Below the pieces are notes generated by a model, which was given only the letters and a program-made list of their open reading frames with translations, was not told where the DNA came from and made no database searches. From UBA1206 sp041672465 (GTDB lineage Bacteria > Bacillota > Clostridia > Oscillospirales > CAG-382), in assembly GCA_041672465.1 (NCBI GenBank), contig JBAYZO010000002.1:1-64000 (forward strand): a stretch of 64,000 nucleotides of DNA, read 5' to 3'. A program made the position numbers and the translations under genes. Positions within the stretch are counted from its first letter, which is position 1, and each line of letters opens with the position of its first letter. Below are positions 34,783-43,304 of this stretch, in pieces.

Positions 34783-36744
34783 TCAGCCGGTTTCGGCGGG
34801 AACCGCGGTTGTTTTTTGGGGGGTAAACCCGTTTTTTATAAAATCAATATGTTCTTTTTCTTCTATTTGCATTTCTTCCGAGATTCTGCGAAAAGTCGGC
34901 ACAAGGCTTGACAGGATTTTTTCAATATTGGCGTTGCCCTGCTCGAACGAGATTTCATTGTCTTTATCTTGGCTGTGCACGATTTCCTTAAGTCTGCCCA
35001 TGTAGTAATAGAGGAGCGTGTCGTCCTCGTCGGGCTGGTGGCCTATAAAAATCTTTTCGTTTGAAGTGGGAATAAGCCCTTCCTCGCTGGTTAAGAGTTC
35101 TTCATAAAGTTTTTCCCCCGGCCTCAGCCCCGTGTAGTCGATTTTGATGTCCTCATTCGGGATATGCCCCGAAAGCCTTATCATCTGGCGCGCCAAATCA
35201 TCAATTTTAACGGGGTCGCCCATGTCAAGCACAAAAACCTCCCCGCAGTTGCCGAACGCCGCCGATGTGAGCACAAGCTGAGCCGCCTCCGCAATGGTCA
35301 TAAAATACCGTATGATTTCCGGGTGAGTCACCGTGACCGGCCCGCCGTCTAAAATCTGGTCCCTGAACAAGGGAATGACGGAACCGTTGGAGCCGAGCAC
35401 GTTGCCGAAACGCACCGAGGTAAATTTTGTCTTCGGGTAAAGCGAGCACATGGAATGGGTCACCATCTCGCAAACCCTTTTGGTGGCGCCCATTATATTT
35501 GTGGGGTTGACGGCTTTGTCGGTGGAAATCAGAATAAACTTTTCCACTCCCGCCTCCCCGGCAGCGACGGCGGTGTTAAAAGTGCCGAAGATGTTGTTTT
35601 TAACCGCCTCGGCGGGAGACGCCTCCATAAGCGGGACATGCTTGTGGGCGGCGGCGTGGAAAACCAAATCGGGGCGGTATTGGCTTATGATTTTATGAAT
35701 CCAGTCTCTGTCCCTCACCGTGCCGATAAGCGTCTTAAGGTCAATCTCCGCGCCGTGCCGCCTTTTTAATTCCTGCTGTATATCATAAGCGTTATTTTCA
35801 TAAATATCAATTATTATAAGCTTTTTCGGGCGGTGAGCGGCCACCTGACGGCAGAGTTCGGACCCGATAGAGCCTCCGCCGCCCGTCACCATAACGGTTT
35901 TCCCTTGAATTACGTTTAAAATATCATCGTTTGTGAGCTGAACCGGCTCCCGCCCGAGCAGTTCTTCCATTGTGATGTCGCGGATATCCTGAACAAGGCG
36001 GCTTCCCGTCATTTCGGAAATCCTCGGGAGGATTTTCACCGGGCAATTGGTGGCGGCGCATTCTTTTAGGATTCTCGCGCGAACTATGTTGTCGGCGGAG
36101 GGAATGGCAATAATTATCTGTTCGATATTGTTTTCCCTGCAAATGGACTCGTAACCCTTTTCATCGCTTATTATTTTTATCCCGACAATTCGTTTATTAT
36201 GCTTTTTAGGGTCTTTGTCGCAAATTAAAACAGGGTAGATTTCATGGAAAGAATTTTCGCTCAGTTCCAAAAGCAGCGTCCTGCAGGCGTCGCCGCCGCC
36301 GATAATCAAAGTCCTTTTTTTGTTGGCGAAGTTTTTCGCGCGGAGGGCTTTTATTTCTTTTAAATAGCTTAAGAGCATCTGGTACATCAGCCTTAAAAAA
36401 CAAAGTCCCGTTGCTATGAGCGCGGCGGTAAGTATAAAGAAATATAACGGCGGGATTTTTACAATAACCGCGATGCTTATTGAGTAAAACAAAACGCTGG
36501 CTGCCATTACCGATAAAAAGCAAAATATAAATTCCTTTGGCCGCGCGTACCGCCACAGATTGCGGTAAGTTCCAAACGCAAGGAGGGATAAGGGATAAAC
36601 GGCGACGGCTATCAAAGCCAGCTTTAACAGCGCGCTAAAACCCAAGGCTTTGTGCTGTCCGGTTATAATAAAACAAAACAGACACACGCCAAGGACAAAA
36701 AAAGTGTCGATTAAGAATAAATAAATGTCTCGCTTGCGAGGCAT
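34783..36744 (-). CDS. Membrane-anchored nucleoside-diphosphate-sugar dehydratase (EpsC/CapD/PglF-type)
   Basis: This 653-residue protein makes a modified UDP-sugar for exopolysaccharide or capsule. Four N-terminal membrane helices (about 8-130) are followed by a CoA-binding-like Rossmann region ('RTLIIGGGDACRTLL') and the SDR dehydratase domain: 'VTGGGGSIGSELCRQ' (NAD binding), 'AAAHKHVPLME' and the catalytic region 'STDKAVNPTNIMGATKR'. This matches inverting or retaining UDP-GlcNAc 4,6-dehydratases. The ATG follows a GGAAGGTGA site. It is the last gene of the cps operon, 50 bases after cpsD. No glycosyltransferase or flippase lies here. Confidence 0.93.
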   Translation of the reverse strand: MPRKRDIYLFLIDTFFVLGVCLFCFIITGQHKALGFSALLKLALIAVAVYPLSLLAFGTYRNLWRYARPKEFIFCFLSVMAASVLFYSISIAVIVKIPPLYFFILTAALIATGLCFLRLMYQMLLSYLKEIKALRAKNFANKKRTLIIGGGDACRTLLLELSENSFHEIYPVLICDKDPKKHNKRIVGIKIISDEKGYESICRENNIEQIIIAIPSADNIVRARILKECAATNCPVKILPRISEMTGSRLVQDIRDITMEELLGREPVQLTNDDILNVIQGKTVMVTGGGGSIGSELCRQVAAHRPKKLIIIDIYENNAYDIQQELKRRHGAEIDLKTLIGTVRDRDWIHKIISQYRPDLVFHAAAHKHVPLMEASPAEAVKNNIFGTFNTAVAAGEAGVEKFILISTDKAVNPTNIMGATKRVCEMVTHSMCSLYPKTKFTSVRFGNVLGSNGSVIPLFRDQILDGGPVTVTHPEIIRYFMTIAEAAQLVLTSAAFGNCGEVFVLDMGDPVKIDDLARQMIRLSGHIPNEDIKIDYTGLRPGEKLYEELLTSEEGLIPTSNEKIFIGHQPDEDDTLLYYYMGRLKEIVHSQDKDNEISFEQGNANIEKILSSLVPTFRRISEEMQIEEKEHIDFIKNGFTPQKTTAVPAETG

Positions 36745-36794
36745 GAACTCACCTTCCTACTAAAACGTTAATGGCGGGAATCGCGAATGGCGGG

Positions 36795-37532
36795 CTAATC
36801 ATTTTGTTTTTTGCGGTATCCATAACCGTATCCGTAACCGTAGCCATAACCGTAATCATAGCCGTACCCGTAATTTTTGCCCTTGATTGTCTTTAGCTTG
36901 AACTTGTTAAGCACAACGCCGATAATTTTGCAGTTTGACTGTTCGAGCTGTTTCATCGTCGCCTCAACAAAGCGGTAGCTCAGCCGGCCGGACTGAACCA
37001 CATACACCACGCCGTCGGCGACCGAGGATATGGTCAGTCCGTCGACGACGGGGGCAATCGGCGGCGTGTCGATAATAACGTAGTCGAAGTCGTTTTTAGC
37101 GGTGTCAAGCAGCGTTTTAAAGGCTTTTTGGGCTAAAAGCTCGCTGGGGTTGGGCGGGTACGCGCCGAAAGAAATAATATAAAGGTTTTCAACGACTGTT
37201 TTTTTAATAATGTCGGCGTAGCTCTTTTCACCGATAAGATAATGCGCCAAGCCGAAAAGGTCTTTTCTTATCTTATGGCGTTCTAAAAACACCGATTTTC
37301 GCATATCGCCGTCTATGTAAAGGGTTCTTTTGCCTATTTCGGCAAGGGAAGTGGCGATATTAAAGGAAACCTCGCTTTTCCCCTCGCCCGGGACGGTGCT
37401 TGTTATCGCCAGTACTTTGAGGTTGGCGCCGCTAAACAGGATATTCGCCCGAAGCTTTTTATATGATTCCGATTCGGCGAAACTCATCTCTTGTTTTTTA
37501 TCTGTTTCGCTGAAGATATTCATAGTATTCAT
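36795..37532 (-). CDS. CpsD/CapB-type tyrosine kinase with Tyr-Gly tail
   Basis: CpsD is a bacterial tyrosine kinase that phosphorylates its own C-terminal tyrosine cluster and, with CpsC, controls exopolysaccharide chain assembly. The 245 residues have Walker A 'STVPGEGKSEV', Walker A' 'YIDGDMRKS' and Walker B 'VIIDTPP'. The C-terminus is a strikingly regular Tyr-Gly repeat (residues about 220-239, 10 Tyr) ending in 'RKKQND'; other CpsD tails have fewer, less regular tyrosines. The start overlaps the cpsC stop by four bases (ATGA). Confidence 0.94.
   Translation of the reverse strand: MNTMNIFSETDKKQEMSFAESESYKKLRANILFSGANLKVLAITSTVPGEGKSEVSFNIATSLAEIGKRTLYIDGDMRKSVFLERHKIRKDLFGLAHYLIGEKSYADIIKKTVVENLYIISFGAYPPNPSELLAQKAFKTLLDTAKNDFDYVIIDTPPIAPVVDGLTISSVADGVVYVVQSGRLSYRFVEATMKQLEQSNCKIIGVVLNKFKLKTIKGKNYGYGYDYGYGYGYGYGYGYRKKQND
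36813..36872 (-). repeat. Tandem Tyr-Gly codon repeat in cpsD 3' end
   Basis: Near-perfect six-base units of the form TATGGN/TACGGN (reading the coding strand) encode the tyrosine cluster of the CpsD tail. Such repeats can expand or contract by slippage, changing the number of phosphorylatable tyrosines. Confidence 0.7.
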
Positions 37533-38260
37533 GCTTGTTTTCTTACTCCTTTGCGTTTATAGGCGCTTGCCTTCGGCTTTTTGCTTATGTCATTGGATTC
37601 GTTATAGGGTATCGCGGCAAGAAGCGTCCTTTTAAGCTTTGTCTCGATATCTTCGGGCGTGTTAATTTTGGTATCGAACATAAAAGCCGCGATCAATACC
37701 GCAACGCAAAGGGCAACGCCGAGAAAAGTGCCGAGTATACAGTTATTCCTTAAATTCGGTGAGACGGGCGAGTAGCTGGCAATCGGCGCCTCAAAAAGAT
37801 TAACCGCGTTCGCGTCAAGCGAGGTTACTATTTCCCGGCTTGAATAGCGGAAAAGCGCGTCCGCGATATCCGCGGCTCTGTCGGGGTTTATGTCGGTGAC
37901 GGTGAGCCGGACAATTCGGGTGCCGGCCGGGGAAGAGACGCTTATCATGCTCTTTAACCCCCCTGCCGAAAACGGCAGTTCAAGCTCGTTTATGACAGAC
38001 TCCATTATTTCCCTGTTGGTGACAATTTCCATGCTGTCCTTGACAAGCTGGTTGGATATTTGAATGTCGGAATATGTTATGGTTACGTCGTTAGCCTTGT
38101 TGAGAATAACGAGTTTGGCCGTTGACTGGTATTTGGGCCTTATCATCGTTTCGGTAATAATAAAAGTCAAAGAAAGGCTCGCGATCCCGCAGAGAAGTAT
38201 CTTCCACCAGTTTTTCTTAAGCAGTTGCAACAGTTCGACTAAGTTTAATTCATTATCCAT
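37529..38260 (-). CDS. CpsC/YveK/Wzz-type chain-length regulator
   Basis: This 243-residue polysaccharide co-polymerase anchors the CpsD kinase at the membrane and controls chain length. It has two membrane helices (about residues 20-40 and 168-188) around an extracytoplasmic region with 'MVRPKYQSTAKL'-like Wzz features ('ETMIRPKYQSTAKL'). The conserved Pro-rich segment before the second helix is 'EAPIASYSPVSPNL'. A frame extension adds 'MVRK' from an ATG at 38272, but AAGG directly abuts it, so the ATG at 38260 is preferred. cpsB lies 31 bases upstream. Confidence 0.9.
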   Translation of the reverse strand: MDNELNLVELLQLLKKNWWKILLCGIASLSLTFIITETMIRPKYQSTAKLVILNKANDVTITYSDIQISNQLVKDSMEIVTNREIMESVINELELPFSAGGLKSMISVSSPAGTRIVRLTVTDINPDRAADIADALFRYSSREIVTSLDANAVNLFEAPIASYSPVSPNLRNNCILGTFLGVALCVAVLIAAFMFDTKINTPEDIETKLKRTLLAAIPYNESNDISKKPKASAYKRKGVRKQA

Positions 38261-38290
38261 TTTTCTGACCATTCCTTGAAAAATTCATCT

Positions 38291-39031
38291 TCAATTTTTT
38301 ACTGAAGGGCAAAGCACGAATTTTTCCGCGTTGGCCCATAGCAGGTTCTCGCAATACTCCGGCGGAGCCCAGGAGTTTAACTTTTTAAGCGCCGCCAGAT
38401 ATAAATTGTCGGGGGGGAATTCGCTATGCGTATCGGTCGCGACAAAATCGACCAAACGGAGTTTCAGCGCCTTTTTGCAGAAAGAAGACATCCTTGAGAT
38501 AAGCGAAAGTATGTTTATCTGAACAAGGGCGTTGTTTTCCTTTATCCTCCATATGCTGCCAAAATCCGACACTAAATCCGGATATCTTTCGGCGTGCGCC
38601 AAGATAGGGATATAACCAAACGAAGATAACTGCCTCAGACTGTCTATTATATCCCGTTTCCGCGTCAGCGGCTCGAATTCAATAAGCATGCAGTTGGAAG
38701 ACGCCATGGTGATGAGTTCGCCGTTGTAAAGATGCCTTAGGATATCGTATGAAAACTCAATTTCACTGCCGAGAAATATTTGTACCGGCAGGTTTTCGCT
38801 TTCACAGATCCCGGCAAAAACCTCATACGCGTCTTTTATTTCGTCTTTCCGCGTGATAAACCCCCGTCTGTAAGAGAAATGCGGGGTAAGTACTATTTTT
38901 TCTACGCCTTTGGTTATCGCGTGTTTTAAAATTAAAAGCGATTCTTCGGCAGTCTTTGCCCCGTCGTCCACTCCGGGTAAAAGATGGCAGTGCAAGTCTG
39001 TGACTATATGCCGCAATTCCTTGTTTTTCAT
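38291..39031 (-). CDS. CpsB/YwqE-type tyrosine phosphatase (PHP family)
   Basis: CpsB dephosphorylates the CpsD tyrosine kinase tail. The 246 residues have the PHP metal-binding start 'VTDLHCHLLPGVDDGAKT', 'TPHFSYRRG', 'GSEIEF', 'AHAERYPDL' and 'VATDTHSE', matching manganese-dependent CpsB enzymes. It is first in the operon cpsB-cpsC-cpsD-epsC; a good AGGGG site precedes the ATG, and a strong promoter is 73 bases upstream. Confidence 0.94.
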   Translation of the reverse strand: MKNKELRHIVTDLHCHLLPGVDDGAKTAEESLLILKHAITKGVEKIVLTPHFSYRRGFITRKDEIKDAYEVFAGICESENLPVQIFLGSEIEFSYDILRHLYNGELITMASSNCMLIEFEPLTRKRDIIDSLRQLSSFGYIPILAHAERYPDLVSDFGSIWRIKENNALVQINILSLISRMSSFCKKALKLRLVDFVATDTHSEFPPDNLYLAALKKLNSWAPPEYCENLLWANAEKFVLCPSVKN

Positions 39032-39103
39032 CTATGACCCCTAAAACTAAATTAATACCCGCAAAAACGAGCTTGTTTTAACATAATCGTCTTGCTTTTT
39101 ATT

Positions 39104-39132
39104 ATTTTAGCATAGGCAAATGGCAAAATCAA
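39104..39132 (-). promoter_or_regulatory. Promoter of the cpsB-cpsC-cpsD-epsC operon
   Basis: On the minus strand TTGATT (39132-39127) and TAAAAT (39109-39104) are exactly 17 bases apart. The leader contains a short AAAAC/GTTTT hairpin followed by few T (about 39064-39082). Confidence 0.65.
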
Positions 39133-39186
39133 GTGAACATTGTCGATTTTAAAAATTACCACTTTTTTCAGTTTAACGCTTGAAGT

Positions 39187-39894
39187 TTAAGAGTCACAAA
39201 TGGCGTACAGCTCGTAAAGGTTTTTTACCGTATAGGTGCTTTTAATAAGAGAGCCGTTTATACTTGCTGACGCGTCCCCCCCTTTTTTTTCAAACAGGCA
39301 AAGACAGGTGTCTATCCCCGACTTTATCCCGCCTAAAATATCTGTATGGACTGAGTCGCCGATAATAAGCGACTTCTTTTTATCAAATTTATTTATATTC
39401 GCGGCTACATATTCAAAAAACTCGGTGAGCGGCTTATGAAAACCGATTGTCTGGGAATCAAAGATATCCTCAAAAAAAGCGATAAGCCCGGATTTTGTAA
39501 GGCGGTTTATTTGTGTTTTCCTCACTCCGTTTGTTATGACGAACAGCCTGTGGCGGGAAGAAAGGTTTTTACAGACCTCAAGCGCGCCGCCGATTGGCGT
39601 TATTCCTTCGCCAAGACGGTTTCTGTATTCTTCTTCCCACTGTTTGCCGTTTATTTGACGGCCGAAAAGGCTTAGAGTTTTTTCAAACCTTGTGTTTAAA
39701 ACTTCGCTCAGGCTTATTTGTCCCAATTCATACATGTACCATAAAGCCGAATTTATTTGTCTGTATACCGCAATTATTTCACCCGGTTTATCAAACCCGC
39801 GGGAGGAAAAAAGCTCGTAAAGCGACTTTTCCTCGTCCGCCGCGAAGTCAAGAAGAGTGCCGTCAAGGTCAAACAAAAGAATTTCATAACCCAT
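39187..39894 (-). CDS. HAD family phosphatase, YjjG-like
   Basis: The 235-residue HAD hydrolase has motif I 'LFDLDGTLLDF', motif II 'VITNG', motif III Lys in 'FHKPLTEFFEYV' and motif IV 'IIGDSVHTDILGG'. It resembles YjjG/YfnB pyrimidine nucleotide 5'-phosphatases, which hydrolyse dUMP and non-canonical nucleotides, but HAD substrate ranges are broad, so a sugar-acid phosphate is also possible given its operon. It lies nine bases after the kinase gene. The ribosome-binding site TTAGG is eight bases before the ATG. Confidence 0.87.
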   Translation of the reverse strand: MGYEILLFDLDGTLLDFAADEEKSLYELFSSRGFDKPGEIIAVYRQINSALWYMYELGQISLSEVLNTRFEKTLSLFGRQINGKQWEEEYRNRLGEGITPIGGALEVCKNLSSRHRLFVITNGVRKTQINRLTKSGLIAFFEDIFDSQTIGFHKPLTEFFEYVAANINKFDKKKSLIIGDSVHTDILGGIKSGIDTCLCLFEKKGGDASASINGSLIKSTYTVKNLYELYAICDS

Positions 39895-39903
39895 TTTAAC
39901 AGC

Positions 39904-40977
39904 CTAACGCTTTACTCTCGCGTCGCCGCCCCAAGCCGACCAAACCTGTTTTTCGTCCGAAATATCCGCGTAATCGGTGAGATATGTGGTTGCCAGCGCG
40001 CCTGTCGCCCAGCCGAAGTTAAGGCATTTTTCATAATCCCAGCCCTTGAGGATTCCGTATAACAGCCCGCCGACAAAGCCGTCGCCGCCGCCTATGCGGT
40101 CAAGAACGGCTATTTCCCGCGGTTCCGCCTCATACCAATTTCCCTCCGCTTTGAGTATCGCGCCCCAGACATGGCTCCCCGCGGCTACGACTTCTCTTAG
40201 CGTTGTGGCGAAGACTTTCGCGTTGGGGAAGGTTTCTTCCGCTTTATTTATAAGGGATCTGAACGACCCAATTTTGTTTGAAACACCCTTCCCCCCCGCC
40301 TCGGGGCCCGAAATGCCAAAGCAAAGCTGAAAATCTTCCTCGTTCCCGATAAGTATATCGGCTTTCGAGGCAATAAGCAAGAACTTTTCTCGGAGTTCTT
40401 TTTTTCTCCCCTCCCAAAACGATTCCCTGTAATTCAAGTCAAACGAGATAAGCGTCCCGTGACGCTTGGCGGCCTCCGCTATATTAACGCAAAAAGTCCC
40501 CGTTTCGGGGGAGAGCGCCGCGATAAGCCCCGACATATGGAGGAGCGAAACGCCGTCCCGGGCAAAGATACCGTCAAGGTCAAAGTCGCGCGCGTTAAGC
40601 GTTCTCCCCACTTCGCCCGCCCTGTCGTTGTGAACCCGCGGTCCGCGCACCCCAAAGCCGCTGTCGGCGATATTAAACTGATGCCGATAGCCCCACGGCC
40701 CCCCCTGCTCAACTTCCTTGCCGATATAGTCAATCCCCCGTTGGCGGAGGTTGGATTTAATAAACGCGGCGATAGGCGAATCCTTTACAAAAGTTGTGAG
40801 CGCCAGCGCCCTCATGCCAAGGCTTGAGGCTATTGTCGCCACGTTGGTCTCCGCCGAGGTCGCCTGCATTAAAAACGTGCTCGCGCTTGAAACCGGCTGG
40901 CCGTCGGGCGGGGTTATTCTTACCCCCATGCTTGTGGGCACCGCTATGGCGTATTTGCGGTTTTCGGGTAGCTGCAT
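39904..40977 (-). CDS. PfkB family sugar kinase, 2-keto-3-deoxygluconate kinase-like
   Basis: This 357-residue ribokinase-fold kinase has the PfkB C-terminal signature as 'DRIGGGDGFVGGLLYG', containing the catalytic Asp, and 'ISFDLNYRESFWEG' in the substrate region, both as in KdgK-type enzymes. Expected reaction: 2-keto-3-deoxy-D-gluconate + ATP to KDPG. The end 'WGGDARVKR' is typical of this clostridial subgroup. Strong aaggagag site. It follows gnd by 30 bases in a probable sugar-acid operon; no KDPG aldolase is in the window. Confidence 0.88.
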   Translation of the reverse strand: MQLPENRKYAIAVPTSMGVRITPPDGQPVSSASTFLMQATSAETNVATIASSLGMRALALTTFVKDSPIAAFIKSNLRQRGIDYIGKEVEQGGPWGYRHQFNIADSGFGVRGPRVHNDRAGEVGRTLNARDFDLDGIFARDGVSLLHMSGLIAALSPETGTFCVNIAEAAKRHGTLISFDLNYRESFWEGRKKELREKFLLIASKADILIGNEEDFQLCFGISGPEAGGKGVSNKIGSFRSLINKAEETFPNAKVFATTLREVVAAGSHVWGAILKAEGNWYEAEPREIAVLDRIGGGDGFVGGLLYGILKGWDYEKCLNFGWATGALATTYLTDYADISDEKQVWSAWGGDARVKR

Positions 40978-41007
40978 TTAGATTTCTCTCCTTAGCGTGT
41001 AGTTATG

Positions 41008-42465
41008 TTATGCGTTATAGGTCGTGGAGGAAGTGTCCCCGCCTTTTCCCGTCCAGTTTGTGTGGAAGAACACTCCCCTGTCGCTGTCCAGCCTCTCATA
41101 GGTGTGGGCGCCGAAATAGTCCCGCTGCGCTTGGAGAAGGTTCGCGGGGGATTTTTCAGCGCGGTAGCCGTCAAACCAAGACAGCGCCGAGCAAAACGCG
41201 GGGGTGGGTATCCCCGCCTTTGCGGCGGACGAGACAACTTCCCGAAACCCACCCGACAGGGATTTTATTTTATCCGCGAAATAATCGTCAAGAATAAGGT
41301 TTTTAAGGTCGGGGTTTTTTTCATAGGCGGCTTTGATTTTATCTAAAAACGAAGATCTTATAATACAGCCTCCCCGCCAAATAAGGGCTATCCTGCCGTA
41401 GTCAAGGCTCCAGCCGTGGGTGGCGGCGGCCTGTTTCATAAGCGAAAACCCCTGCGCGTAGGACACAATCTTAGAAGCTAAAAGCGCCTGCCTTATGTTT
41501 TCGGTGAATTTTCGCTTTTCGCTTTCGCTGTGCTTGATTTTTATAGCACCGCCGAAAACAGCCGACGCCTCTTCCCTTTCGGTTTTCATCGCGGAAAGAT
41601 AGCGGGCAAACACCGCCTCGGCTATCAACGTCAGCGGAACGCCCTCGTCAAGAGATACGGCGGACGCCCATTTTCCCGTCCCCTTCTGACCCGCGGAGTC
41701 AAGTATCTTTTCAAGGAGCGGTTGGCCGTCTTCGTCCTTAAAACCAAGGATATCGCGGGTAATTTCAATAAGATAACTGTTCAGCTCCCCGCCGTTCCAG
41801 CCGCCGAACGCGCTTTGCATCTCGTCATATGAAAGGCCGAGAAAATTTTTCATAAGGTCATAAGCCTCGCATATTATCTGCATGTCGCCGTACTCGATTC
41901 CGTTGTGAACCATTTTTACAAAATGACCCGCGCCGCCGTCCCCGATCCAGTCGCAGCAGGGATACCCCCCCTCGACTTTCGCGCAGATGGCTTGGAATAT
42001 CGGCTTGACGTGAGCCCAAGCGGCTTTGCTGCCGCCCGGCATCATAGCGGGGCCGTTAAGCGCGCCCTCCTCGCCGCCCGAGACGCCGACCCCCACATAC
42101 AGAAGTCCTTTGCTCTCGACATATTCCGCCCGGCGCGAAGTGTCGTCGAAATGCGAGTTCCCGCCGTCTATTATTATATCTCCTTTGTCAAGCAGGGGGA
42201 TAAGTTTTTCGATAACCTCGTCGACGCCGCTCCCCGCTTTTATCATAAGCATGATTTTTCTGGGCGACTTCAGCGAGCTTACAAGTTCCTCAAGCGTATA
42301 TGCGCCGGCGATATTTCTGCCCTTTGCCCTGCCGCCGATAAAATCAGTGACCTTTTGCGGGGTGCGGTTAAAGACCGAAACGGCAAAACCCTTGCTCTCC
42401 ATATTCATAACAAGGTTTTCCCCCATTACGGCAAGGCCGATAAGCCCAATATCGGATTTTTTCAT
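41008..42465 (-). CDS. gnd: 6-phosphogluconate dehydrogenase (decarboxylating)
   Basis: Gnd oxidatively decarboxylates 6-phosphogluconate to ribulose-5-phosphate, making NADPH. The 485-residue protein has the N-terminal Rossmann motif 'GLAVMGENLVMN', substrate signatures 'GVSGGEEGALNGPAMMPGG' and 'MVHNGIEYGDMQ', and the C-terminal 'DYFGAHTYERLD' tail; this is the long dimeric form. The start at 42465 is favoured because its ATG overlaps the PHP stop (ATGA); an in-frame ATG at 42477 sits directly on the AAAGG site. No zwf is nearby. Confidence 0.95.
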   Translation of the reverse strand: MKKSDIGLIGLAVMGENLVMNMESKGFAVSVFNRTPQKVTDFIGGRAKGRNIAGAYTLEELVSSLKSPRKIMLMIKAGSGVDEVIEKLIPLLDKGDIIIDGGNSHFDDTSRRAEYVESKGLLYVGVGVSGGEEGALNGPAMMPGGSKAAWAHVKPIFQAICAKVEGGYPCCDWIGDGGAGHFVKMVHNGIEYGDMQIICEAYDLMKNFLGLSYDEMQSAFGGWNGGELNSYLIEITRDILGFKDEDGQPLLEKILDSAGQKGTGKWASAVSLDEGVPLTLIAEAVFARYLSAMKTEREEASAVFGGAIKIKHSESEKRKFTENIRQALLASKIVSYAQGFSLMKQAAATHGWSLDYGRIALIWRGGCIIRSSFLDKIKAAYEKNPDLKNLILDDYFADKIKSLSGGFREVVSSAAKAGIPTPAFCSALSWFDGYRAEKSPANLLQAQRDYFGAHTYERLDSDRGVFFHTNWTGKGGDTSSTTYNA

Positions 42466-43304
42466 TTTAATGACCATTCCTTTATTTGTTTGATAATTAG
42501 GTAGGGTATTTTAAGGTTCCCAAGACCGGTGCCTATTTCAATATGCGGCTTGAAGCTGCCGTGATAATCGGTGCCGCCCGAGACAAGAAGTCCAAGTTCG
42601 TTGGCAAGGCGTAGGTAATCGTCTTCCATTTGCGGGGTGTAATCGGTGTAATAGCCCTCTATTCCGGCAAGCCCCTCGCTCTTAAGCCTTTTTATAAACC
42701 GTTTTAGCTCATCCATGGGTTTTTTTGTAAGATGAAGATGGGCTAAAAACGCAACCCCTCCCGCTTTATTTATAACCGAGACGGCCTCGGTGTCGGTCAG
42801 CGCCTGTTTTCCCGAATACCCCGCTTTTCCGCTGTTTAGATATTTATTAAACGCCTCTCTCACGGAAACGACATAGCCTTTTTCCACCATAACGGCCGCG
42901 AAGTGGGCGCGGCAAATTATCCCGCCGCCGGCTTTGGCCTTAACTTCGTCGGGGGAGATATCAAAGCCCAGTTCATTAAGCTTTTTACATGTTTCGGACT
43001 CTCTCTCTTCCCGGACTTTTTTGGAAAACTCGAGAGCGGACAAAAGCTCTTTATTGTATATATCGATAAAATAGCCGAGAATATGAGTTTCGGTGTCGGA
43101 AATTGCCGAGAGCTCCACTCCCGGGATAACCTCCACCCCAAGGCGTTTCCCCTCCGCGAGCGCCTCCTCAACGCCGTCCACGCTGTCATGGTCGGTGAGG
43201 GAGATTGCCGAGAGGTTTTTCGCGGCGGCGCGGGAAACAAGCTCCCTCGGCGTCAGCGAGCCGTCGGAATACCTCGAGTGGGTGTGAAGGTCAATATACT
43301 TCAT
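42462..43304 (-). CDS. PHP domain phosphoesterase (RnpA-like/COG0613)
   Basis: The 280-residue protein has the PHP motifs 'DLHTHSRYSDGSLTP', 'LTDHDSVDG', 'GVELSA', 'AHLHLTKKP' and 'GTDYHG', the set found in 5'-3' RNA/DNA exonuclease and AMP or 3',5'-bisphosphate phosphatase homologues. Which substrate it uses is not readable from sequence. The start at 43304 follows a GAGG site; the gene overlaps larA by 14 bases and gnd by four, so it is tightly co-translated. Confidence 0.88.
   Translation of the reverse strand: MKYIDLHTHSRYSDGSLTPRELVSRAAAKNLSAISLTDHDSVDGVEEALAEGKRLGVEVIPGVELSAISDTETHILGYFIDIYNKELLSALEFSKKVREERESETCKKLNELGFDISPDEVKAKAGGGIICRAHFAAVMVEKGYVVSVREAFNKYLNSGKAGYSGKQALTDTEAVSVINKAGGVAFLAHLHLTKKPMDELKRFIKRLKSEGLAGIEGYYTDYTPQMEDDYLRLANELGLLVSGGTDYHGSFKPHIEIGTGLGNLKIPYLIIKQIKEWSLK

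Noticed and set aside
36813..36872. CRISPR-like tandem repeat
   Set aside because: Six-base units without spacers that encode Tyr-Gly in frame; it is a coding repeat.
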